Below are positions 18,579-26,734 of a stretch of 64,000 bases of DNA, piece by piece (the first letter of the stretch is position 1; each line of letters starts with the position of its first letter). The stretch comes from Aquibaculum sediminis (GTDB taxonomy: Bacteria; Pseudomonadota; Alphaproteobacteria; Kiloniellales; DSM-21159). Below the pieces are notes generated by a model that made no database searches, was not told the DNA's origin, and was given only the letters and a program-made list of their open reading frames with translations. Location: assembly GCF_040712085.1 (NCBI RefSeq), contig NZ_JBFCVK010000001.1:434001-498000 (forward strand), in the 5' to 3' direction. A program made the position numbers and the translations under genes.

Positions 18579-19583
18579 ATGATTCCGATGGTCGACATCG
18601 CCAACCTTTTCGCAAGCGACAGCCAGACCCGACGGGAAACGGACAGGGCAATCATGGCGGCGGCGCAAGACAGCGGTTTCATGGTGGTCACCGGGCTGGG
18701 AGCCGAGGGCGCCGCCGCCCCGGAATGTCGTAGCGAACTGCTGCGCTTCTTCACCTTGCCGCAGCAGACGAAAGCGCCACTGTCCCGCCGCAAGTTCGCG
18801 CCGGACAATCCCAACGTCTATCGCGGGTACTTTCCCGTGCAGGAAGGGCAGGCGACCTGCAAGGAAGGGATCGACATCGGACCCGACCTTCTCGACCCAA
18901 GCCGCCAGGAGCCGGGCGACCCGCTGCGTGAGGCGACACCACTGCCCAACGAGCACGATCTGCCCGGCTGGCGTGCGGCAGCTGCACACTACTTCAAGGC
19001 AATGGAGGCGACCGGGGCAGCCCTGATGGCATCGATCGCCCGCGGACTCGATCTCCCGGAAAGCACCTTCGCTCCCTATTTCGAACAGGGCATCTCCACC
19101 CTGCGCTTGCTGCGCTACCCGCCCAGGTCTATGGGCTCAGCTGACCAACAAGACCCTGAGCTCACCGTGGAGCATCAGGGCGAGCGTCGACTGCTTGCCG
19201 GCAAGGCACATGTGGACTCGGGCTTCGTGACGCTGCTGCAGCAGCACGGGGTGAGCGGCTTGCAGGCTCAGTTGCCTGACGGACGTTGGCATGACGTGCC
19301 GCCGCAGGAAGGCGGACTCGTGGTCAATTTCGGCAAGCTGCTGGAACGCTGGACCGGCGGACGCATTCGCGCGACGCCGCATCGGATACTCGCCAACGAG
19401 GCGGAGCGCTTCTCCATCCCCTTCTTCTACGAGCCGGCGGCCGAGGCCCGGATCGCCCCGCTGCCGCTCGAACATGGGGGAGACTTTGAGCCCTTCGTCT
19501 ACGGCGACCATCTCTGGAGCGCCATGACCCGCTTCATCGAGTTTCAGGGACTGGAGACCCTGCGGCCGGCGCGCGCCGCCTGA
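18579..19583 (+). CDS. Isopenicillin-N-synthase-like 2-oxoglutarate/Fe(II) oxygenase
   Basis: 334 residues. Iron ligands are visible as H-x-D in KAHVDSGFVTLLQQ (near 210) and the distal His in RATPHRILANE. The 2-oxoglutarate-binding R-x-S appears as RFSIPFFYEP. The N-terminal half has the DIOX_N pattern (MVDIANLF, FMVVTGLG, FFTLPQQTKAPL). The start ATG follows the mcd stop by 28 bases, so it may be cotranscribed. Substrate unknown; homologues hydroxylate or desaturate small molecules. Confidence 0.85.
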   Translation: MIPMVDIANLFASDSQTRRETDRAIMAAAQDSGFMVVTGLGAEGAAAPECRSELLRFFTLPQQTKAPLSRRKFAPDNPNVYRGYFPVQEGQATCKEGIDIGPDLLDPSRQEPGDPLREATPLPNEHDLPGWRAAAAHYFKAMEATGAALMASIARGLDLPESTFAPYFEQGISTLRLLRYPPRSMGSADQQDPELTVEHQGERRLLAGKAHVDSGFVTLLQQHGVSGLQAQLPDGRWHDVPPQEGGLVVNFGKLLERWTGGRIRATPHRILANEAERFSIPFFYEPAAEARIAPLPLEHGGDFEPFVYGDHLWSAMTRFIEFQGLETLRPARAA

Positions 19584-19587
19584 GCCG

Positions 19588-20244
19588 TCAAGAAGCTGCG
19601 ACGCCAGTGGGCAGCGGACAGCTCACTCCCGTCCCGGCCAGGCCGCAGTAGCCGGCCGGATTCTTCGAGAGATACTGCTGGTGAGGGTCCTCGGCGAAGT
19701 AGAAGGGCGGCGCCGGGCGGATGGTCGTCGTGACCGGACCATGACCGGCACTGCGCAGCGCTGCGGCAAAGCGCGCCGCCGAGGCTTCGGCTTGCGTAAG
19801 CTGGGCATCGCTATGCGTGAAGATGACGCTGCGGTACTGGGTGCCGTGGTCGTTGCCCTGGCGCATGCCTTGCGTCGGGTCGTGGCTCTCCCAGAAGACC
19901 GTGAGCAGGGCATCGAGAGAGACGACCGCGGGGTCGTAGACCACGCGCACCACCTCGGCGTGGCCGGTCATGCCGCTGCAGACCTCTTCGTAGGTTGGGT
20001 TAGGCGTGTGACCACCCTGATAGCCCACCGCCGTCACCCAGACACCGGACAGGCGCCAGAAGAGGCGTTCCGCACCCCAGAAACAGCCCATCCCGAGGTC
20101 CACGATTTCCATGCCCTCTTGATAGGGCGGAAGGAGCGTGTGGCCGTTCACATGGTGGGCCGCCGGCGCGGGAAGAGGGGTGTCGCGCCCCGGAAGGGCC
20201 TCGCTTGCCATGGGCAGGCGCTGGACGGTCTGACGAAAGAACAT
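19588..20244 (-). CDS. msrA: Peptide-methionine (S)-S-oxide reductase
   Basis: 218 residues. The catalytic motif is MGCFWGAERLFW (near 55), followed by VGYQGGHTPNPTYEEVCSG and ESHDPTQGMRQGNDHGTQYR. C-terminal cysteines in NPAGYCGLAGTGVSCP are likely the resolving residues. It repairs oxidised methionine. The start ATG 20244 lies 11 bases after the second crcB stop; sequence further upstream in frame is the crcB region and not part of this protein. Last gene of a dapB-crcB-crcB-msrA run. Confidence 0.93.
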   Translation of the reverse strand: MFFRQTVQRLPMASEALPGRDTPLPAPAAHHVNGHTLLPPYQEGMEIVDLGMGCFWGAERLFWRLSGVWVTAVGYQGGHTPNPTYEEVCSGMTGHAEVVRVVYDPAVVSLDALLTVFWESHDPTQGMRQGNDHGTQYRSVIFTHSDAQLTQAEASAARFAAALRSAGHGPVTTTIRPAPPFYFAEDPHQQYLSKNPAGYCGLAGTGVSCPLPTGVAAS

Positions 20245-20255
20245 GGTGGCCTCCG

Positions 20256-20726
20256 CTATAACTGCTGCTCTGAAGATGGAGTGGCCTGTGTCCCGCCGCA
20301 ACGGCGTCGGCACCACAAGCGCCCGAGATGGTGGCCAACCCACACCGAAAGCATCCAGAGCAGCACGGACAGGGTAATCAGGCCGGCACCTGCCAGCAAT
20401 TGGCCGTCCTGCAGAAAGTGCAGGCTTTCGAGGCTGAAGAGAGAAAAGGTGGTGAAGCCACCGCAGACACCGGTCATCACGAAATGCCGCTGCCAGGCTC
20501 CAACGACAAGACAACCCTGCGGACCGATGAGGCTGGCATAGAAGCCGATCAGGGCGGACCCGAGAATGTTCACGGCCAGCGTACCAATGGGCAGCCCCTC
20601 GCTTATCTCCGCCAGCGGTGCAAGCGAAAGGCCCCAGCGCGCGAGCCCACCCAGGGCGCTGCCCAGGGCGACGGCCAGGTAAGCGCTCCGCCAAGGCTTG
20701 CGGGCGCCTATCTCTGCGCTGCTCAC
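20256..20726 (-). CDS. crcB: Fluoride channel/exporter CrcB (Fluc), second copy
   Basis: 156 residues with four membrane helices. The motifs are GTLAVNILGSALIGFYAS and GVCGGFTTFSLFSLES, which retain both pore phenylalanines of the TTFSxF box. The start is GTG 20726, overlapping the stop of the first crcB as GTGA. A basic, Cys- and Arg-rich tail (LWCRRRCGG) follows the last helix. Fluc channels are antiparallel dimers that let fluoride leak out of the cell; tandem copies often make heterodimers. Confidence 0.9.
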   Translation of the reverse strand: MSSAEIGARKPWRSAYLAVALGSALGGLARWGLSLAPLAEISEGLPIGTLAVNILGSALIGFYASLIGPQGCLVVGAWQRHFVMTGVCGGFTTFSLFSLESLHFLQDGQLLAGAGLITLSVLLWMLSVWVGHHLGRLWCRRRCGGTQATPSSEQQL

Positions 20727-21112
20727 GACCAGGCCCCCATCAGCGCGGCTCCCGCCGTCACCGCCGCGAGGCAAAGCCCCAGCGACAAGAGAAGATTGCC
20801 CGCGGTATGCGCAAAGCGCCGGGCATGCAACAACTCCAGGGTCTGCAGGCTGAAGGAGGAGACGGTGGTGTAGCTGCCGAGGAAGCCCACACCGGCCAGG
20901 AGCCAGACGTGCGGTTGCGCGGCAAACCACTGCGCCTGCGCGCCCCAGGCCGCGAGAATGCCGATCAGGAAGCTCCCACTGACATTGACCGCGAGCGTGC
21001 CCCAGGGAAAACCAGCCGCCAGTCGTCCGACCAGGCTGGAGACGGCGTGTCGTGCCATGCCGCCACAGGCGCTGCCGGCAGCCACCAGCAGGGCTGCGCC
21101 CCAGAGGCTCAC
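20723..21112 (-). CDS. crcB: Fluoride channel/exporter CrcB (Fluc), first copy
   Basis: 129 residues, four membrane helices, with GTLAVNVSGSFLIGILAA and GFLGSYTTVSSFSLQTLELL. The usual TTFSxF box reads TTVSSF, so one of the two pore phenylalanines is a valine. Start GTG 21112 overlaps the dapB stop as GTGA. The tight coupling to the second crcB suggests one heterodimeric channel. Confidence 0.9.
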   Translation of the reverse strand: MSLWGAALLVAAGSACGGMARHAVSSLVGRLAAGFPWGTLAVNVSGSFLIGILAAWGAQAQWFAAQPHVWLLAGVGFLGSYTTVSSFSLQTLELLHARRFAHTAGNLLLSLGLCLAAVTAGAALMGAWS

Positions 21113-21930
21113 GCCTGCGCGGCGCCCAGGCCGAGCACGTCGAGCATGCCGTAGAGACCGGCCGGGCGCCCCTTGACCCAGCGCGCGGCCTTCACGGCGC
21201 CCAAAGCGAAGACATCCCGGTTGCTCGCACGGTGGCCGAGCTCGATGCGCTCGCCATCACCGGCGAGAATCACGCTGTGTTCGCCGGGCACATCGCCGCC
21301 ACGCAGGCTGGCGAAACCGATCTCGCCCGCCGGTCGCGATCCGGTGATGCCGCTGCGCCCCTGCCGCGCCACCTCCTCGAGCGCCACCGAGCGGCCCGAT
21401 GCGGCCGCCTCGCCCAGAAGCAGGGCCGTGCCGGAGGGGGCGTCGACCTTGTGGCGGTGGTGCATTTCCACGATCTCGATGTCGTAGCTGGCGTCCAGGG
21501 CCCGGGCAGCCTGCTCCACAAGCAGCGCAAGGAGATTGACGCCGAGGCTCATGTTGCGGCCGTAGACCACGGGAATGCGCTCGGCCGCCTGCTGCAGGGC
21601 TGCAAGATCGCGCTCGCCCAATCCGGTGGTTCCGACCACCAGGGCCGTGCCAGTCTCGGCCGCAAGCGCGGCGTGCCGGGCCGTGGCCTCCGGCGTGGTG
21701 AAGTCGATCGCCACCTCGCAGTCGGCCAGAACCTGTCGGGTGTCGGCACTGCTCTCGGCGCCGATGTCACCATGCCCGGCCAGCCGCCCCAGGTCCTGCC
21801 CCAGCAGAGGGCTTTCGGCGCGCAAGGAACCGCCGACGAGCCGGCAGCCATCGCTTTGCAGCGTGACCGCCAGGAGGCGCCGACCCATCCGACCGCCGCA
21901 GCCCAGAACCGCAATTCTTGTCTCTTGCAT
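21109..21930 (-). CDS. dapB: 4-hydroxy-tetrahydrodipicolinate reductase
   Basis: 273 residues. The nucleotide-binding start IAVLGCGGRMGRRLL is followed by VAIDFTTPEATARHA and the family signature EMHHRHKVDAPSGTALLLGE (near residue 155). It performs the NAD(P)H reduction step of diaminopimelate/lysine synthesis. Start ATG 21930 has AAGGAGG at the right distance, so the upstream in-frame GTG is rejected. First gene of a run coupled to two fluoride channels and msrA. Confidence 0.95.
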   Translation of the reverse strand: MQETRIAVLGCGGRMGRRLLAVTLQSDGCRLVGGSLRAESPLLGQDLGRLAGHGDIGAESSADTRQVLADCEVAIDFTTPEATARHAALAAETGTALVVGTTGLGERDLAALQQAAERIPVVYGRNMSLGVNLLALLVEQAARALDASYDIEIVEMHHRHKVDAPSGTALLLGEAAASGRSVALEEVARQGRSGITGSRPAGEIGFASLRGGDVPGEHSVILAGDGERIELGHRASNRDVFALGAVKAARWVKGRPAGLYGMLDVLGLGAAQA

Positions 21931-21968
21931 GACGCCCTCCTTGCCGGCCAAGACTGTGCCATCATAGT

Positions 21969-22023
21969 GCGGATCGCGTTTGATCTGTGACGCGCAGCGT
22001 TCAGAACAAACGCGTGAATCCGC
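21969..22023 (-). repeat. TCA-bulged hairpin element, copy 1 (tandem pair)
   Basis: Read on the minus strand: GCGGAT, then TCA, then CGCGTTTGTTCTGAA; a 9-base loop; and the return arm that pairs with GCGGAT and CGCGTTTG directly, skipping TCA. The outer and inner stems pair almost perfectly and TCA is left unpaired. Located just upstream of dapB in the divergent dapB/DCC-protein region. Confidence 0.8.
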
Positions 22024-22037
22024 TCTGAATCAATGGT

Positions 22038-22102
22038 GTAGAGCAGATTCACGACTCAAACCAGGTCGCTTCGCGAACCCGATGTGAGTCGATCTGCTCT
22101 AC
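22038..22102 (+). repeat. TCA-bulged hairpin element, copy 2 (tandem pair)
   Basis: GTAGAGCAGAT (11 bases), TCA bulge, CGACTCAAACC, an 18-base loop region, GATGTGAGTCG and ATCTGCTCTAC. The outer 11-bp stem is perfect. The inner stem has a different sequence from copy 1 yet pairs with its own partner, so the fold rather than the sequence is kept. The loop itself can fold (GGTCGC / GCGAACC). Confidence 0.8.
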
Positions 22103-22174
22103 TGAATAACTTCGGAGATGGCTCGCAACCGCCGCTGCTCCGCTATAGGGGGCACGCTCCGCCATGTCGAGGCT

Positions 22175-22561
22175 ATGACTGAGCCGCCACGTCTGACCAT
22201 CTTCTATGACGGCACCTGCGCGCTCTGCCGCCGACAGAAGGCCTTCTGGGAAAGGCGTACGGCCGCAGGACGCGTGGCCTGGCAAGACATCGGCCGCGAT
22301 GCCCGGCCGCTGTTGGGCAGCGGCATCAGTCATCGCCGGGCGCTGCATCGCCTGCATGCGCGCACGCCCGATCGGGAGACGCTTACCGGCGGGCGCGTTG
22401 TGGTGGCTCTGCTGAGAGAAGTGCCCGGCTTTCGGCGGCCGGCTTCACTTCTGGCACATCCCCCGTTGCTCTGGCTGGTGGAGGGGCTCTACCGCCTCTT
22501 GCTGCCCTTGCGCCGCCTGGTCACGGGGCGGCGCTGCCCCGGCTGCGCCAGAGAGGACTGA
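22175..22561 (+). CDS. DCC-family thiol-disulfide oxidoreductase-like protein (DUF393)
   Basis: 128 residues with the family-defining start LTIFYDGTCALCRRQKAFW, where the D-G-x-C-x-x-C motif is the presumed redox site. The C-terminus ends with a second C-x-x-C (RRCPGCARED), which is notable. A short Leu-rich segment (LWLVEGLYRLLLPLRRL) may touch the membrane. I place the start at ATG 22175, directly before the conserved strand. Function of the family is not established. Confidence 0.82.
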   Translation: MTEPPRLTIFYDGTCALCRRQKAFWERRTAAGRVAWQDIGRDARPLLGSGISHRRALHRLHARTPDRETLTGGRVVVALLREVPGFRRPASLLAHPPLLWLVEGLYRLLLPLRRLVTGRRCPGCARED

Positions 22562-22567
22562 GCCGGT

Positions 22568-22587
22568 CCCGGCCTTTCAGGCCCGGG
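22568..22587 (+). terminator. Weak hairpin after DCC gene
   Basis: CCCGGCCT / AGGCCCGGG with one bulged G and a 3-base loop, a few bases after the stop of the DCC gene. No T-run. Confidence 0.35.
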
Positions 22588-22636
22588 GCACATGTGGTAG
22601 CGTCCAGCCACTTCTCACCACAGCGGTTGATGACCC

Positions 22637-23080
22637 ATGTCCAATCGGACGATCGCGTTGGCGGCGGATCACGCTGGCTATGCGCTGAAAGAAGTTCTGG
22701 CCGAGAGCCTCCGTAACCAGGGCTATGAAGTCCTCGATCTCGGCACCCACAGCCTCGACTCGGTGGACTACCCCGATTACGGCAAGGCCATGGCCCAGGC
22801 CATCGCCGACGGCCGGAGCGCGCGTGGCGTCATTGTCTGCGGCAGCGGAATCGGTATCTCCATCGCTGCGAACCGACACCCGGCGGTACGCGCTGCCGTG
22901 TGTCACGACGTGACCTCGGCCCGCCTCTGCCGACTGCACAACGACGCCAACGTCCTGGCTCTCGGCGCCCGGCTGGTCGGCGAGCAGGTCGCAAAGGATT
23001 GCCTTGAGGTCTTTCTCGAGACGGAGTTCGAAGGCGGCCGCCATCAACGTCGCGTCGCCAAGCTCGGCGAGACTCCCTGA
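22637..23080 (+). CDS. rpiB: Ribose-5-phosphate isomerase B
   Basis: 147 residues. ALAADHAGYALKEVL at the start, VDYPDYGKAMA and the active-site Cys in GVIVCGSGIGISIAANRHP, then RLCRLHNDANVLALGARLVG. It interconverts ribose-5-phosphate and ribulose-5-phosphate. It stands directly upstream of glyA, a common alphaproteobacterial order. Confidence 0.95.
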   Translation: MSNRTIALAADHAGYALKEVLAESLRNQGYEVLDLGTHSLDSVDYPDYGKAMAQAIADGRSARGVIVCGSGIGISIAANRHPAVRAAVCHDVTSARLCRLHNDANVLALGARLVGEQVAKDCLEVFLETEFEGGRHQRRVAKLGETP

Positions 23081-23135
23081 CCCCGCTTGCGCCTGATCCT
23101 ACGGCTGCACCACCTCGACAAGGAACCAGAATTAG

Positions 23136-24434
23136 ATGACTGCTGATATCCCTCACGCCGGTTTTTTCACCGCTGGTCTCCGTGACGCAGACCCTGCGCT
23201 GGCCGATGCCGTCGCCGCCGAGCTGCGCCGCCAGCAGCAGCAGATCGAGCTGATCGCCAGCGAGAACATCGTCTCGCGCGCCGTGCTGGAGGCGCAGGGC
23301 TCGGTGCTGACCAACAAGTATGCCGAGGGATACCCCGGCCGGCGCTATTATGGCGGCTGCGAAGCCGTCGACATCGCCGAGGAACTGGCCATCGAGCGCG
23401 CCAAGGAGCTCTTCGGCTGCAGCTACGTGAACGTCCAGCCGCACTCGGGCGCGCAGGCGAACCAGAGCGTCATGCTGGCGCTGCTGAAGCCCGGCGACAC
23501 CTTCATGGGCCTGGCGCTCTCGGCCGGCGGACATCTGACCCACGGCGCCGCCCCCAACCTCTCGGGCAAGTGGTTCAATGCCGTGCAGTACGGCGTGAGC
23601 CCCGAGACCGGGCAGATCGACTTCGAGGAGGTCGAGCGCCTGGCCCGCGAGCACAAGCCGAAAATGATCATCGCCGGCGGCTCGGCCTATCCGCGCATCA
23701 TCGATTTCGCCCGCTTCCGCGCCATCGCCGATGAAGTGGGTGCGCTCTTCATGGTGGACATGGCCCACTTCGCCGGCCTCGTGGCCGGTGGTGCCCATCC
23801 CAGTCCCCTGCCCCACGCCCATATCGTGACCACCACCACCCACAAGACGCTGCGCGGCGCGCGCGGCGGCATGGTGCTGAGCAACGACGCCGACATCGGC
23901 AAGAAGATCAACAGCGCCACCTTCCCCGGCCTGCAGGGCGGGCCGCTGATGCACGCCATCGCCGGCAAGGCGGTCGCGCTGGGAGAAGCGCTGCGGCCCG
24001 ACTTCAAGGACTATGCCCGCCATGTGGTGGACAACGCCAAGGCCCTGGCAGAAACCCTGAAGGAAGGCGGCGTCGACATCGTCACCGGCGGCACCGACAC
24101 CCACGTCGTTCTGGTGGACCTGCGTCCCAAGGGGCTGACCGGCAACGTCACCGAGAAGAGCCTCGATCGCGCCGGCATCACCTGCAACAAGAATGGCGTG
24201 CCCTTCGATCCCGAGAAGCCGACCGTGACCTCGGGCGTCCGTCTCGGCACGCCGGCCGGCACCACCCGTGGCTTCGGCGTGGAAGAGTTCCGCGAGATCG
24301 GCCGGATGATCACCGAGGTCCTGGACGGGCTTGCGAGCGCCGGCGAGGACAATGCGCTGGCCGAAAATCGCGTCCGCGGAAGAGTGCAGCAGCTGTGCCA
24401 GCGCTTCCCGATCTACCCGGACCTGACGGTCTGA
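23136..24434 (+). CDS. glyA: Serine hydroxymethyltransferase
   Basis: 432 residues. Early motif QIELIASENIVSRAVLEAQG, then NVQPHSGAQANQSVMLALL, and the PLP-binding lysine in VTTTTHKTLRGARGGM (near 235). It moves a one-carbon unit between serine and tetrahydrofolate. First enzyme gene in a glyA-nrdR-rib run, with short spacers throughout. Confidence 0.97.
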   Translation: MTADIPHAGFFTAGLRDADPALADAVAAELRRQQQQIELIASENIVSRAVLEAQGSVLTNKYAEGYPGRRYYGGCEAVDIAEELAIERAKELFGCSYVNVQPHSGAQANQSVMLALLKPGDTFMGLALSAGGHLTHGAAPNLSGKWFNAVQYGVSPETGQIDFEEVERLAREHKPKMIIAGGSAYPRIIDFARFRAIADEVGALFMVDMAHFAGLVAGGAHPSPLPHAHIVTTTTHKTLRGARGGMVLSNDADIGKKINSATFPGLQGGPLMHAIAGKAVALGEALRPDFKDYARHVVDNAKALAETLKEGGVDIVTGGTDTHVVLVDLRPKGLTGNVTEKSLDRAGITCNKNGVPFDPEKPTVTSGVRLGTPAGTTRGFGVEEFREIGRMITEVLDGLASAGEDNALAENRVRGRVQQLCQRFPIYPDLTV

Positions 24435-24475
24435 GGGCGAGCGTCGCGTTCGAGGGCTGAGCAGGGGGAAAAGAA

Positions 24476-24940
24476 ATGCGCTGTCCGTTCTGCGGTCACG
24501 AAGACACCCAGGTGAAGGACTCCCGGCCGACCGAGGACGCCTCCGCCATCCGTCGGCGGCGCCACTGCCCCGACTGTGGGGCCCGCTTCACCACCTTCGA
24601 GCGCGTGCAGCTGCGCGAGCTCACGGTGATCAAGTCCGACGGCAAGCGCCAACCCTTCGAGCGCGACAAGCTCATGCGTTCCATGCAGATCGCCCTGCAG
24701 AAGCGGGCCGTGGATCAGGAACGGCTGGAGCGCATCGTCAACGGCATCGTTCGCCGCCTGGAAAGCACCGGCGAGGCCGAGATTCAGAGCAAGGTGATCG
24801 GGGAGATGGTCATGGACGCCCTTTCGACCCTCGACCCCGTCGCCTATATCCGCTTTGCGTCGGTCTATCGCAATTTCCGCGAAGCCAGCGACTTCGGCGA
24901 GTTCGTGGGGCAGCTCGGCGGCGAGCCCGAGGAAGGCTGA
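24476..24940 (+). CDS. nrdR: Transcriptional repressor NrdR
   Basis: 154 residues. N-terminal zinc ribbon MRCPFCGHEDTQVKDSRP ... HCPDCGARFTTFERV, then an ATP-cone domain (TVIKSDGKRQPFERDKLMRS). It represses ribonucleotide reductase genes in response to nucleotide levels. A probable target, the class II reductase gene, lies elsewhere in the window, but I find no clear NrdR box before it. Confidence 0.96.
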   Translation: MRCPFCGHEDTQVKDSRPTEDASAIRRRRHCPDCGARFTTFERVQLRELTVIKSDGKRQPFERDKLMRSMQIALQKRAVDQERLERIVNGIVRRLESTGEAEIQSKVIGEMVMDALSTLDPVAYIRFASVYRNFREASDFGEFVGQLGGEPEEG

Positions 24941-25011
24941 GGACACCCCGCAGTCCTCCGCCATTGCCGGCAAGCGGGCCACCGGATACCGGCCGCCATG
25001 ATCGGGCAGAG

Positions 25012-26118
25012 ATGAGCAGCAGCGACCAGCTTCACATGCGCGCCGCCCTGGCGCTGGCACGCCGGGGCCTGGGGACCACGGCCCCCAATCCGGCCGTGGG
25101 CTGCGTGCTCGTGCGTGAGGGGCGCGTGGTCGGCCGTGGCTGGACCCAGCCCGGCGGCCGCCCGCACGCAGAGACCGAAGCACTGCGCCGTGCCGGTGCT
25201 GCAGCCGCCGGGGCAACGGCCTATGTCACCCTGGAGCCCTGTGCCCACCATGGCGCCACACCGCCGTGCAGCGACGCCTTGATCGCTGCCGGCATCCGCC
25301 GCTGCGTTGTCGCCTGCATCGACCCCGACCGCCGGGTGCAAGGCAGCGGCCTGCGCCGCCTGCGCGATGCCGGGATCAGCGTAGAGGCAGGCCTGCTGCA
25401 GCGCGAGGCGGAGGGGATCAATCAAGGCTTCTTCTTGAACCGGACTGCTGCCCGCCCGCTGGTGACGCTCAAGCTCGCAACCAGTCTTGACGGCCGGATC
25501 GCCCTGGCCTCGGGAGAAAGCCGCTGGATCACCGGGCCGGCCGCGCGCCAGCGCGCGCACCTGCTGCGCGCCGCGCACGACGCGGTGCTGGTGGGCTCCG
25601 GTACCGCGCTCGCCGACAACCCGCGCCTGGACGTGCGCCTGCCCGGACTGGCCGCGCGCAAGCCGCTGCGCGTGGTGCTGGACGCCGGCCTGCGCCTGCC
25701 GGGGAGCCACGACCTCATCGCCCGTGGCTGGGAGCACAACACGCTGATCCTGACCCGTCCCGGCCATACGGAGGCGCGCCGGAGCAGCTACCATGCCCGC
25801 GGCGTGGAGGTGGCGGCCCTGGCAGATTGCGGACCCGACGGGCGCCCGACGCCACAGGCCGTGCTTGCAGAGCTGGTGCGCCGGGAAGTCACCCGGCTCA
25901 TGGTCGAGGGCGGTGCCGGTGCTGCGGCCGCCTTCCTCAAGGCAGGGCTGGTGGATCGCCTGGTCTGGTTTCGCGCCGGCAAGGTCATCGGCGGCGACGG
26001 TCGCGAAGCGGTCGAAGCACTCGATCTGGCTGCCTTGGCCAAGGCGCCGCAGTTCGAGTTGGAGGGCGTCGAACGCCTGGACGGGGACCTGCTGGAAAGC
26101 TGGGTCCGGAAGGAGTAA
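25012..26118 (+). CDS. ribD: Bifunctional riboflavin deaminase/reductase
   Basis: 368 residues. The N-terminal deaminase has zinc motif RPHAETEALRRAG and EPCAHHGATPPCSDALI. The C-terminal reductase has LVTLKLATSLDGRIAL, SRWITGPAARQRAH and RLMVEGGAGAAAAFL. The two activities carry out consecutive steps after GTP cyclohydrolase II. ATG 25012, shortly after the GGGCAGAG stretch, is preferred over the upstream in-frame ATG. Confidence 0.95.
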   Translation: MSSSDQLHMRAALALARRGLGTTAPNPAVGCVLVREGRVVGRGWTQPGGRPHAETEALRRAGAAAAGATAYVTLEPCAHHGATPPCSDALIAAGIRRCVVACIDPDRRVQGSGLRRLRDAGISVEAGLLQREAEGINQGFFLNRTAARPLVTLKLATSLDGRIALASGESRWITGPAARQRAHLLRAAHDAVLVGSGTALADNPRLDVRLPGLAARKPLRVVLDAGLRLPGSHDLIARGWEHNTLILTRPGHTEARRSSYHARGVEVAALADCGPDGRPTPQAVLAELVRREVTRLMVEGGAGAAAAFLKAGLVDRLVWFRAGKVIGGDGREAVEALDLAALAKAPQFELEGVERLDGDLLESWVRKE

Positions 26119-26127
26119 GGAAGCCCC

Positions 26128-26724
26128 ATGTTCACTGGAATCATCACCGATCTGGGCGAGGTCCTCGTCGCCGACGCCAAGGCCGGCAGCGACCTGCGCC
26201 TGTTGCTGCAGACTGCCTGGGACACAGCCGAGGTGCCGTTGGGCGCCTCGGTGGCCTGCAACGGCGTGTGCCTCACCGTGGTCGAGCGCGGGCCGCAGCG
26301 CCTTGCCTTTGATGTCTCGGCCGAAACCCTGTCGAAGACGACACTTGATACCTGGCAAGCTGGCCAGCGCATCAACCTGGAGCGCTCCCTGCGCCTCGGC
26401 GACGAACTGGGCGGTCATCTGGTCTACGGCCATGTGGACGGTCTGGCCGAGGTGCTGGACATCCGCCGCGAGGGTGAATCCCACCGCTACCGCTTCCGCG
26501 CCGACCCCGCACTCCTGCGCTTCCTGGCGCCCAAGGGCTCCATCGCGCTGGACGGCGTGTCGCTCACGGTGAACGAGGTCGAAGCCGACGCTTTCGGCGT
26601 GAACATCATTCCGCACACGGCCGAGGTCACGACATTCGGCGCCTACCGGCCCGATGACCGGGTCAACCTGGAAATCGACATGCTGGCGCGCTACGTTGCG
26701 CGCCTGCTCCCCAAGCCCGAGTAA
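26128..26724 (+). CDS. ribE: Riboflavin synthase, alpha subunit
   Basis: 198 residues with the two repeated barrels of the family: MFTGIITDLGEV, VACNGVCLTVVER, then GHLVYGHVDGLAEV and SIALDGVSLTVNEVEAD. It disproportionates two lumazines to riboflavin. It follows ribD by 9 bases and precedes ribBA by 10. Confidence 0.95.
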   Translation: MFTGIITDLGEVLVADAKAGSDLRLLLQTAWDTAEVPLGASVACNGVCLTVVERGPQRLAFDVSAETLSKTTLDTWQAGQRINLERSLRLGDELGGHLVYGHVDGLAEVLDIRREGESHRYRFRADPALLRFLAPKGSIALDGVSLTVNEVEADAFGVNIIPHTAEVTTFGAYRPDDRVNLEIDMLARYVARLLPKPE

Positions 26725-26734
26725 AGCCCCTATC

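Noticed and set aside
21931..22174. Fluoride riboswitch for the crcB genes
   Set aside because: The crcB genes lack a leader of their own and the region before dapB is occupied by the bulged hairpins, without a fluoride-riboswitch pattern.
24941..25011. FMN riboswitch before ribD
   Set aside because: Only 71 bases are available and no RFN-like conserved loops are present.
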